NCBI GenBank assembly: GCA_041838515.1
Contig: JBGYPP010000023.1
Location: 1-22,859, forward strand
Length of the DNA: 22,859 nt
From: JBGYPP01 sp041838515
GTDB taxonomy: Bacteria; Bacillota; Clostridia; Lachnospirales; Lachnospiraceae
Reading direction: 5' to 3'
Below, in pieces: positions 16,650-22,859 of this stretch (positions are counted from its first letter, which is position 1; every line of letters starts with the position of its first letter). The position numbers and the translations under genes were made by a program. A model generated the notes under the pieces. It saw only the letters and a program-made list of their open reading frames with translations. It searched no databases and was not told the DNA's origin.

Positions 16650-16660
16650 AATCCTGTCCA
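16632..16660 (-). promoter_or_regulatory. predicted promoter of the PocR-GGDEF-HD-GYP gene
   Basis: The minus strand has TGGACA (16660-16655, 5 of 6 to TTGACA), a 17-nt spacer and TACAAT (16637-16632, 5 of 6 to TATAAT). The start would be near 16625, leaving a leader of ~95 nt that contains two TGTCAA hexamers 11 bp apart (16589-16605). The -10 lies inside the inverted repeat at 16618-16649. The rest of the 240-bp gap is A/T-rich and holds no gene. Confidence 0.6.
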
Positions 16661-16770
16661 TAAATAAATCAAACTTCCCTGCATGTCCGTTATTTATCAA
16701 TCATTTATTGTTTGTTTATATAGTACTTCGGAACTATTCCCTATAAAATTGTACAAATAGGATATAGGGA

Positions 16771-17511
16771 CTATTTTTGTCCTGCGGGTTTGACTATCAC
16801 CGTGGTCAAATACCCCGCCCCGGCATCTATCTCCTCCAGGCTGCGAAATATCCTCTGCTCCGGCTGGCCGCATTGGCTGACGGCGTATATATCCAGCTCC
16901 TCCTCACGGGATTTTTCCCGCAAAAAATCCAGCAGAGCCTCCAGCTGCCGCCCGCTTTTCATATACACCTTGGTGCCGGGCCACCAAGCCGAGGCAAAGC
17001 CCCCCTCCTCCTGGGATTGGTATGCGCCGGGCAGTATATGTATGGGCTGGGCATTGTCCCCCAGGGATAAGCCCAGGGCGGCGGCGACTGAGCAAAAGCT
17101 GGGTATGCCGCTGACCATGCGGGCCGTATAGCCGGCAGCCAAGGCCCTCTGATGCATATAGTTATATGTGGCATACACCGCAGGATCCCCTATGGTCAAA
17201 AAGGCCACATCCAAACCCTTATCCAGACTCTGGGCCAACTCGCCAAAGACCTGGTCATAGAACAGGTCCAGCCTATGCCTATCCTTGATCATGGGAAAGG
17301 GACGGCAAAGTATTTCCTTGCCCTCCAAATCCACGGCCTGGGAGGCGATTTTGTAGGCATGGCAATCCCGGGCCGGGCTGGCCGGCAGCACCACCACCGC
17401 CGCATCCCTAATACATTGCACAGCCTCCAGACTGATCCACCGGGGATCACCACAGCCCACGCCCACGCCGTACAACCGGCCCCTGTTTTCCCCCTCAGCC
17501 ACCTTGCTCAT
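16771..17511 (-). CDS. cbiL: precorrin-2 / cobalt-factor II C20-methyltransferase (CobI/CbiL)
   Basis: Transfers a methyl from S-adenosylmethionine to C20 of the corrin precursor, an early step in cobalamin synthesis. Residues 11-25 (GRLYGVGVGCGDPRW) give the SAM-binding loop; Cys 20 replaces the usual Pro of GVGPGDP. FLTIGDPAVYATYNYMHQRALAAGYTARMVSGIPSFCSVAAALG is diagnostic for the C20 enzyme. 246 residues is normal. With the anaerobic-type chelatase CbiK nearby the substrate is probably cobalt-factor II, hence CbiL rather than CobI. ATG 17511 follows GGAGGAATC and overlaps the ATPase stop in ATGA. It is the last gene of the cobalamin block. Confidence 0.92.
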   Translation of the reverse strand: MSKVAEGENRGRLYGVGVGCGDPRWISLEAVQCIRDAAVVVLPASPARDCHAYKIASQAVDLEGKEILCRPFPMIKDRHRLDLFYDQVFGELAQSLDKGLDVAFLTIGDPAVYATYNYMHQRALAAGYTARMVSGIPSFCSVAAALGLSLGDNAQPIHILPGAYQSQEEGGFASAWWPGTKVYMKSGRQLEALLDFLREKSREEELDIYAVSQCGQPEQRIFRSLEEIDAGAGYLTTVIVKPAGQK

Positions 17512-18281
17512 GATTCCTCCTTGCGGGCAAAATAATACCGCTGCCGCCCCAAATGATCCCCATAAGCATGGGGAGATAGCCCGAACACCTGTTCAAATAT
17601 GCCCCTCTCGGCCAACGCGCCCGGCTCTCCCTGGGCCACGGCCCGGCCCTGCTGCAGCAGCAAGAGGCTGTCCGCCAACTCCATGGCTTGGGGCAGATCA
17701 TGCATGACTGCCACCACAGCCTTGCCCTCCGCGCGCAGCTCCCGAAGCAGTGCCAAAAGCTCTAATTGACAGTAGAGATCCAGATATGTGGCCGGCTCGT
17801 CCATCAACAGCACCGGCGCCTCTGTGGCCAGGGCCATGGCCAGATATACCTTTTGCCTCTGTCCACCGGACAGCGTGTCCACCTGCCTATGTTCCAGATC
17901 CTCTATGCCCAGCCTCTCCAGACAGCGTCTGGCCGCCAGCCTGTCCTCCGCTCCGTAGCGGCGGGGATAGGACAGATGGGGAAAACGGCCGTGCAGCACC
18001 AGGCGGCCGGCGGAAATGCGGCCCGGAGGGGAGAATTGGGCCAGATAGGACAATGTGGCCGCCCTTTTGGAGGGCTGCATGGAAAAGAGGGATTCCCCCT
18101 GCCAATAGGCATCCCCTCCCTGTCTGGCCGCCAATCCGGCCAGGGTTTTTAACAGTGTGCTCTTACCGCTGCCATTGGGGCCGGCCAGAACCGTGATCTG
18201 CCCGGGCGCAAAGACGGCACAGATATCTTCCAGCGCCCTGTGCCGACCATAGGCGGCGCTAAGCCCCTCCACTCTAAGCAC
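17508..18281 (-). CDS. ABC transporter ATPase of a BtuCD/FecE-type corrinoid or metal-chelate importer
   Basis: The cytoplasmic energy subunit of the importer formed with the next two upstream genes. It shows Walker A GPNGSGKST (34-42), Q-loop YLAQ (Gln 82), signature LSGGQ (137-141), Walker B LLMDEP (158-163) and the switch His in MHD (194). 257 residues is the FecE/BtuD length. The start is GTG 18281, with GGAGGAATC directly before it, the same site used by the next gene. Upstream frame-extension would run into the permease without any signal. It overlaps the permease by 8 nt and cbiL by 4 nt, so all are coupled. Cargo is inferred from context. Confidence 0.92.
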   Translation of the reverse strand: MLRVEGLSAAYGRHRALEDICAVFAPGQITVLAGPNGSGKSTLLKTLAGLAARQGGDAYWQGESLFSMQPSKRAATLSYLAQFSPPGRISAGRLVLHGRFPHLSYPRRYGAEDRLAARRCLERLGIEDLEHRQVDTLSGGQRQKVYLAMALATEAPVLLMDEPATYLDLYCQLELLALLRELRAEGKAVVAVMHDLPQAMELADSLLLLQQGRAVAQGEPGALAERGIFEQVFGLSPHAYGDHLGRQRYYFARKEES

Positions 18282-19290
18282 GATTCCTCCTCCTGCCCAC
18301 AAACAAAAGCCACAAGAAAAACGGCGCTCCCACAAAGCTGAGCACTATGCCCACAGGTATCTCAAAGGGAGCAAAGGCCAGCCTGGCCAGCATATCACAG
18401 AGCAACAAAAACAAACCGCCCAGCAATGCCGACAGCGGCAGGAAATATGCCATCTCCCCTCCGGCCAGCATGCGCGCCACATGGGGGATGATCAGACCCA
18501 CAAAACCCAACAGGCCGGCAAAACTGACAGCCGCGCCGGCCAGTATGGAGGCCAGAGCCAGAAAGAGCAGCCTATAGGCCTCCACCGGCAGGCCCAGCGC
18601 CGCCGAACGCTCCTGACCCAATGAGAGCAGCTCCAGCTCGTTCCGAAACCAATAAACAGCCACAGCCGCCCCGCCTATGGCCAGGGCAGAGGGCAAGATC
18701 AAACGTCCGTTCACACCTGCCAGGCCGCCGATCTTGAAGGCATTGCCGGAGATCAGAGAGGCCTCATTCAAGGTGAAAATGGCATCCTGTATGCCCCCCA
18801 GCAGACTGTTGACCCCCACGCCGGCCAAAATCAGGGTCAGGCGGGAGGACCCGGTCTTTTTGCCCAGGAAAAACACCAGCATACAGGCAAAAAAAGCTCC
18901 CAAAAAGGCCGCCAGGGGCAGAAGACGGTAGGCGCCCGGCAGCAGTATGCCCGCCAGGGTGACGGCCACGCCGGCTCCGCTGTTTACGCCTATCAAATTT
19001 GGCCCGGCCAGAGGATTGTCCAACACCGTCTGTATAACCGCCCCGGCCAGCGCCAGCGCCATGCCTGCCAATATGCCCGCCGCCACCCTGGGCAGCCGCA
19101 CATAGAGCAATATGCGCCCGGCCTTGGACAGGGGCTGTCCGCCGATAATCTCCCCGTAGGCCGACCAGGGCAAGGATACGGCCCCCAGCCCCATGGCCAA
19201 AAGGGCTACAATCGCCAGCGCCAGCAGGGCTGCGGCTATGTACACCGCCCCCCGGGCCGGCGCCCCGGCCTTGCGCTTACTCCTCTCCAT
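18274..19290 (-). CDS. FecCD/BtuC-family ABC permease
   Basis: Integral-membrane subunit of the importer. Long hydrophobic helices run through all 338 residues (about ten, as in BtuC). Family motifs include RLPRVAAGILAGMALALAGAVIQTVLDNPLAGPNLIGVNSGAG, ILAGVGVNSLLGG, LGLPVEAYR and the C-terminal FAGLLGFVGLIIPHVARML coupling-helix region. ATG 19290 lies 14 nt inside the end of the binding-protein gene; its ribosome binding site is weak, so coupling is likely. The family carries cobalamin, siderophores and haem; cobalamin or a cobalt chelate is the best guess among corrin genes. Confidence 0.93.
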   Translation of the reverse strand: MERSKRKAGAPARGAVYIAAALLALAIVALLAMGLGAVSLPWSAYGEIIGGQPLSKAGRILLYVRLPRVAAGILAGMALALAGAVIQTVLDNPLAGPNLIGVNSGAGVAVTLAGILLPGAYRLLPLAAFLGAFFACMLVFFLGKKTGSSRLTLILAGVGVNSLLGGIQDAIFTLNEASLISGNAFKIGGLAGVNGRLILPSALAIGGAAVAVYWFRNELELLSLGQERSAALGLPVEAYRLLFLALASILAGAAVSFAGLLGFVGLIIPHVARMLAGGEMAYFLPLSALLGGLFLLLCDMLARLAFAPFEIPVGIVLSFVGAPFFLWLLFVGRRRNRA

Positions 19291-20275
19291 AGAGGTAATC
19301 GGCCAGTATGGTATAGCTCTCCCCCCAGCGACTGTTGGGCTTTAAATGGAACAGAGCCTTGGGCAATACATAGTAGCGCCCTTCCTGCACAGCGGTCAGC
19401 CCCGCCCAGGCCTGATGGCTGGTCAGGAGTTCCTCCACCTGCGCCATGGCCTTTTCCTCAGACTCTCCCATGGTGGTGACAAAGATATATTCGGGATCCG
19501 CCTCCACTATGGCCTCCACAGACAAATCATCCAGCAGCGAGCCGTCCTCATCCGCTATATTGACACAGCCCAGATCCTTGAGCATGGCGCCGGCCGTGGA
19601 GTCTGAACCCTTGGCCTTTACGCCGGTGGAAAAGGCTCTGAGAAACAAAATACGGGGAGCCTCCCCCTGGATACGGGCCTTCTGCGCCTCTATCTGCTCC
19701 GCCACGGCCTCAACATTTTGCGCATACATATCCTCTCTTCCCGTCCAAGTTGTCAGCCTAACCATCATATTCTCATAATCTTCAAAATCTTCCACAGTAA
19801 AATATACCGGAGTAATCCCGGCATCCTCCAGAGCAGGGAGCAAATCCACATGCTCGCTGACCTTGGCATTAAGCAGCACGGCCTCCACGCCCAGATCCAC
19901 CAGGGCCTCCAGATTGGGGCTTTTCAGGCTGCCCACCAGAGGCGTTCCCTCCGGCAGGGTCAAAACATCCGGCGCATCCTCCGTTGTCGCCGCCAGCTCC
20001 CCCCCGGCCAGGATCCAGGCATCCGCCAGGCTGCCGGAAAAGGCCGCCGTCACCATAGCCGCATCCAATGTAAGCTCCCTGTCCAGATCATCCCGAAACA
20101 CCACGCCTACAGGCTGGGAATCTGCCACAGTTTCCTCGGCCACAGTGGCGGCAGCGCTCTCCGACGCCCCGACAGAGTCGCTCTCCACTGTTTCCACCGC
20201 TCCCTTTCCTCCACAGGCCCCCAGAGCCAGGGTGCAGCCCAATACCACCACAAACTGTAACAATCGCTTTATCAT
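19277..20275 (-). CDS. BtuF/FecB-like substrate-binding lipoprotein
   Basis: Extracytoplasmic binding subunit of the importer. The start at ATG 20275 gives a lipoprotein signal: Lys-Arg, hydrophobic core, then LGAC with Cys 21, followed by a Ser/Ala/Glu-rich linker to ~55. The rest is a two-lobed helical-backbone binding fold: FRDDLDRELTL, DVLTLPEGTPLVGSLKSPNLEALVDLGVEAVLLN, GITPVYFTVEDFEDYENMMVRL and VEADPEYIFVTTMG. The ATG has GGAGG six nt upstream; a longer frame from 20338 would place a charged stretch before the signal peptide and is rejected. 332 residues. Ligand cannot be read from the sequence. Confidence 0.9.
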   Translation of the reverse strand: MIKRLLQFVVVLGCTLALGACGGKGAVETVESDSVGASESAAATVAEETVADSQPVGVVFRDDLDRELTLDAAMVTAAFSGSLADAWILAGGELAATTEDAPDVLTLPEGTPLVGSLKSPNLEALVDLGVEAVLLNAKVSEHVDLLPALEDAGITPVYFTVEDFEDYENMMVRLTTWTGREDMYAQNVEAVAEQIEAQKARIQGEAPRILFLRAFSTGVKAKGSDSTAGAMLKDLGCVNIADEDGSLLDDLSVEAIVEADPEYIFVTTMGESEEKAMAQVEELLTSHQAWAGLTAVQEGRYYVLPKALFHLKPNSRWGESYTILADYLYGEE

Positions 20276-20614
20276 CTCTTCCTCCCAATGGTAAAATCTA
20301 TATTTCCGTTCCTTCTTGGCACCTGCAGGGGCCGGCATAGGCCTGGAAAATCAACCCGGCAGGGCTAGTCTCAGAGGCTTGGGACAGCTGCCCCGGCCGG
20401 GTTCCATATGCCATACAGGCCAAGACAGCTGCCAGAGCCAGTCCATAGCCAGGGCTTTGGACTCAGCGTGAACCCCTGCCTCTGTCAGGTCTGGATCTTG
20501 TTCAAGGCTGGTCCAATACGCAAACCGCCATTCAGGCAACAACTCGGCCCAATTACCCGGTCCAATTCCTCAGCCAGGACGCAAACCCCTGCCTCAACCA
20601 TAGCTTTTCCCTGT
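20276..20614 (-). other. hairpin-rich spacer between cbiK and the importer genes
   Basis: I find no credible gene. Reading the minus strand: three imperfect modules share GGTCCAAT- or ACGCAAACC-type words (near 20440-20482, 20510-20540 and 20559-20595), and AACCCCTGCCTC (plus strand) occurs exactly at 20471 and 20584. A hairpin AGTCC/GGACT with inner AGCC/GGCT lies at 20440-20463. An 8-bp stem AACCCGGC/GCCGGGTT joins 20403-20396 to 20360-20353, followed by GATTTTCC. A segment at 20380-20363 (AAGCCTCTGAGACTAGCC) loosely recalls a B12 box, but the other cobalamin-riboswitch blocks are not recognisable. It could be an attenuator, an unusual leader RNA or decayed coding sequence. Confidence 0.55.
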
Positions 20615-21400
20615 TCAGGCCACAGCCTCCCCGGCCAGGGCCTCCTCCAGGCGGCGCAGATACAGCTCCTGTATGCCGGCATATTCCCCCAGCCCCTTGG
20701 CCAGACCCCGGACGGCATAGCCGGCCGCCTCCAATTGTCTGGCGTAGGAATCCGAATTTTCCAGCATATCATTATGCACATGGTCCCCGGCCACCAGCAT
20801 CAGCGGCAACAGCAGGAATCTGGGGCAGACCTGGGGCGGGGGCAGCAGGGGCAGCACATCCTCCAATTGCCTCTCCCCCTCCAGCGTGGACACAAAGCAA
20901 TGCTCTCCGGCTAAGGATCGCAAAGCCTGCTCCATCTCCCCATAGGCCCGGTCCGCAGGATGGTGGCTGCCATGGCCCATAAAGAACAGCCCCTCCCCAG
21001 CCTCCCGCCCGGCTTCCCGGAGGATGGCCTCCGCCGCCGGCAGATAATACCCGGACCCCAGCAAGGATTGGCCTATGCGTATGGAGCGAAACAAGCCACT
21101 GCTCTCCAGAGCCTCCCGGCGCATTTTGGCACATTCTATGCCATCAATGATATGGGTGGGCAGCAGGCAGACCTCCTCCACACCTTGCTTTGCCCAAGCC
21201 TCCAAGGCCTGGGCCACAGAGGGAAAGGTCTTTCCCTCCTTCTTGGATATAATGCCCCGCACCATGGCCGAGGTAAAAGCCTCCCCCACCATCCGGTCCG
21301 GGTATAAGGACTGAACCCTTTTCGTCAATGCGTGTATATTTTTCTCCCGGGTTTCCGGAAAGGTAGTGCCAAAACTAACCAACAATATACCTTTTTGCAT
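20615..21400 (-). CDS. cbiK: sirohydrochlorin cobaltochelatase CbiK (anaerobic pathway)
   Basis: Inserts Co2+ into sirohydrochlorin at the start of the oxygen-independent cobalamin route. It aligns by eye with Salmonella CbiK along its length: LLVSFGTTFPETREKNI, AFTSAMVRGII, PTHIIDGIEC, FFMGHGSHHPADRAY and LPLMLVAGDHVHNDM. The known metal/proton residues are kept: Glu 89, His 143 (GHG) and His 207 (GDH). 261 residues; no signal peptide, so it is cytoplasmic unlike the periplasmic CbiK-P form. ATG 21400 has GGAGG five nt upstream and follows the cbiA stop by 9 bp. Confidence 0.95.
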   Translation of the reverse strand: MQKGILLVSFGTTFPETREKNIHALTKRVQSLYPDRMVGEAFTSAMVRGIISKKEGKTFPSVAQALEAWAKQGVEEVCLLPTHIIDGIECAKMRREALESSGLFRSIRIGQSLLGSGYYLPAAEAILREAGREAGEGLFFMGHGSHHPADRAYGEMEQALRSLAGEHCFVSTLEGERQLEDVLPLLPPPQVCPRFLLLPLMLVAGDHVHNDMLENSDSYARQLEAAGYAVRGLAKGLGEYAGIQELYLRRLEEALAGEAVA

Positions 21401-21409
21401 ATATGCCTC

Positions 21410-22859
21410 CTATACCCGCCCCGACGCGCTAAAACGCCGGCAAAGCGCCAAAAAATGTCGGGAAAAATCCGGACAGGAGGGCAGGTATAGCATGGGCAGG
21501 CCCCAAAAATGCCTCTCCCCCACCACACAGGCCTCCCATCGCCTCCCGCCCAGGGGCTTGACGGCCAGACAGTCCGATCCCGCATCCTCAACATCATAAT
21601 AATGGAACTCATGGGCGCGTATGCCCTGGTCGCCCGTCCATGCCCCTCCCTGCTTCTCCTTAAGCGTAATATATCCAAAACGCCCCAGACGCTCCGCATT
21701 AAAGGCCTGTCCCGGCAATACGCCCAGCATATCCCGGGGTTCATCCCCCTCTGCCAGAAGCTGCTTTTGCAGATAAAAGAATCCCCCGCCCTCGGCCACC
21801 GAAGGCATACCCGCCTCCAACGCCCCCCGTATCTGCGCCCGCATAGCGGCATTGGCCTCCAACTCCCTGCCATATAACTCTATGTACCCGCCTCCCAGCC
21901 ACAAACCCTGTACCCGGGGCAGAAGGCTGTCCTCCAAGGGAGAAAAGAACACCAGTTCTGCCCCAGCCTCCTCCAAAGCGGCCCAATTCTCCCTGAAAGA
22001 GAAACAAAAGGCCCTATCCCTGGCCACGCCTATGGACAGCTTACCCCCCGAGGGGACCTCCGGCCGGGGTGGCAGGGGCAGTATCCTGCGGGTCGTGGCC
22101 GCCAGGGCATGAAAGTATTCCCTGTGGATGTTTTCTCCCAGTACCTTAGATGCCTGCTGCACCATCTGCAGCCATCCCTCCACCTCCTCCGGCCGCAGCA
22201 GGCCCAGATGGCGGGAGGGTATGTGCCATTGGGGCATATCCGGCCAATACCCCAGAGGCAGTATGCCCAGCTCCTCCTCAATCCGGGGGGCCAGCAGAGC
22301 GAAGAGAGAGGGGCTGCAGCGGTTTAGCCACACGCCCCGTATGCGCTTATCCGTATCATATTCCAAAAATCCCTTGAGCAGGGCCAGCAAACTGGGCCCC
22401 ATACCCTTGACATTTACCACCAGCGCTATGGGCAGATCCAAGACCTGGGCCACATGGTAGGCGCTGGCCTGGCTGCTAACGCCTCCCAAGCCGTCGTAGA
22501 TGCCCATAGCCCCTTCCACCAGCGCCATATCCGCCGCCTCCAGCCCCCGCTGCCACTGGGCCTCCAATGCGGATGGCTGGGAAAAAAACAAATCCAGATT
22601 TAGGCTGGGCCGCCCTGTAACGCTCTCATGGAACATGGGGTCTATGCGGTCAGGCCCGGTCTTAAATGAGGCCACCCGCCCATATTCCTCCCCCAGCCAG
22701 TGAAGCATGGCGCTGGCCAGCATAGTTTTTCCGTGGCCGCTGCCCGGCGCCGCCAGCAGCAGAGCCGGCTTTTGCCGGGAATCACAGCCCCGGGACAGGG
22801 CCCCATCCGGCTCCGGCACAGCCCCTTGCCCCGCCAACTCCCAGGCCGGCTTTTGCCGG
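21410..22859 (-). CDS. cbiA: cobyrinate a,c-diamide synthase CbiA, partial at window edge; nucleophile Cys replaced
   Basis: Amidates the a and c side chains of cobyrinate with ATP and Gln. The N-terminal dethiobiotin-synthetase-like half has the P-loop GSGHGKT, FKTGPDRIDPMFH, NLDLFF and VEGAMGIYDG. The C-terminal glutaminase-like half has LWLGGGYIELYG and HEFHYYDVE, keeping the catalytic His. The nucleophile motif, normally AECGG, reads AEGGG: codon 21790-21788 is GGC where TGC is expected, so Gln-dependent activity looks lost. No stop occurs before 22859, so the start may be outside. A TTG at 22837 and GTG at 22819 are in-window options, with no convincing ATG before the P-loop. The related CfbB (coenzyme F430) is less likely next to cbiK and cbiL. 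Confidence 0.88.
   Translation of the reverse strand, partial: RQKPAWELAGQGAVPEPDGALSRGCDSRQKPALLLAAPGSGHGKTMLASAMLHWLGEEYGRVASFKTGPDRIDPMFHESVTGRPSLNLDLFFSQPSALEAQWQRGLEAADMALVEGAMGIYDGLGGVSSQASAYHVAQVLDLPIALVVNVKGMGPSLLALLKGFLEYDTDKRIRGVWLNRCSPSLFALLAPRIEEELGILPLGYWPDMPQWHIPSRHLGLLRPEEVEGWLQMVQQASKVLGENIHREYFHALAATTRRILPLPPRPEVPSGGKLSIGVARDRAFCFSFRENWAALEEAGAELVFFSPLEDSLLPRVQGLWLGGGYIELYGRELEANAAMRAQIRGALEAGMPSVAEGGGFFYLQKQLLAEGDEPRDMLGVLPGQAFNAERLGRFGYITLKEKQGGAWTGDQGIRAHEFHYYDVEDAGSDCLAVKPLGGRRWEACVVGERHFWGLPMLYLPSCPDFSRHFLALCRRFSASGRV
22764..22859. repeat. 15-bp direct repeat at the 5' end of cbiA
   Basis: GCCGGCTTTTGCCGG occurs exactly at 22764-22778 and 22845-22859 (plus-strand reading). 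The 81-bp offset is 27 whole codons in the cbiA frame, so RQKPA is encoded twice, once just before the P-loop strand and once at the window edge. Each copy is itself a near palindrome (CCGGC/GCCGG). Confidence 0.85.

Noticed and set aside
16552..16746. Plus-strand frame of 64 codons in the regulatory gap
   Set aside because: It overlaps the predicted promoter and operator of the minus-strand gene and lacks any recognisable features or ribosome binding site.
16714..16760. Palindromic words after cbiL (ATAGTACTTCGGAACTAT and the CCCTATA/TATAGGG pair) as a terminator
   Set aside because: Stems are short, A/T-rich or mismatched, and no T tract follows on the minus strand, so termination is not supported.
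20351..20542. Small minus-strand frame of 63 codons (and a second one ending at 20485) in the same gap
   Set aside because: No ribosome binding site, TTG start, Trp/Pro-rich product without family resemblance. It could be decayed coding DNA, but nothing supports a live gene.
20276..20614. Standard cobalamin riboswitch in the cbiK-importer gap
   Set aside because: Only a loose B12-box-like segment at 20363-20380 is visible; I cannot find the remaining conserved blocks in the right order, so I list the region as an unassigned structured spacer.

Overview
The window comes from a Bacillota (Firmicutes) chromosome, most likely class Clostridia; Negativicutes cannot be excluded from sequence alone. 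The grounds are the order rimP-nusA-ylxR-ylxQ-infB-rbfA-nrnA-truB-ribF, strong GGAGG-type ribosome binding sites, a clostridial-style membrane-anchored MurF next to Ddl, and the first ~77 nt of a 16S rRNA at the left edge. Every gene I can support lies on the minus strand, so transcription runs from high to low coordinates.

Layout in order of transcription: (1) 22859-16771, a cobalamin block: cobyrinate a,c-diamide synthase (CbiA, open at the window edge), anaerobic cobaltochelatase CbiK, a 339-bp structured spacer, a BtuF/BtuC/BtuD-like ABC importer (lipoprotein, permease, ATPase) and the C20-methyltransferase CobI/CbiL. The last four genes overlap by 4-14 nt. (2) 16770-14573, a 240-bp regulatory gap followed by a single signalling gene, PocR-PAS-GGDEF-HD-GYP. 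Its predicted promoter has a near-perfect inverted repeat lying across the -10 box. (3) 14567-4317, one predicted ~10 kb transcription unit for transcription/translation genes: promoter, leader hairpin, rimP, nusA, ylxR, ylxQ, infB, rbfA, nrnA, truB, a RibF-like FAD synthetase, and an exported NlpC/P60 peptidase. It ends at a textbook intrinsic terminator. (4) 4182-456, an alpha/beta hydrolase, MurF-like ligase and D-Ala-D-Ala ligase. (5) 455-1, an rRNA promoter, leader with boxA, and the 16S 5' end.

The biology links corrin ring synthesis and corrinoid or metal-chelate import (block 1) to a neighbouring second-messenger protein whose PocR sensor domain is named after the propanediol/cobalamin regulator. 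Block 3 couples rRNA and tRNA maturation to translation initiation. Block 4 makes the D-Ala-D-Ala end of the peptidoglycan precursor.

Points most worth a second look: CbiA carries Gly where the glutaminase nucleophile Cys should be; the -10-overlapping palindrome in front of the PocR protein; the repeat-bearing, hairpin-rich spacer between cbiK and the importer; a Gly-rich insert in the omega-loop of Ddl; a RibF without a recognisable riboflavin kinase motif; and a 39-bp tandem repeat inside infB. I did not find a CRISPR array, transposon, prophage or defence system. The window is mostly housekeeping plus cobalamin genes, and the novelty lies in details of those genes.
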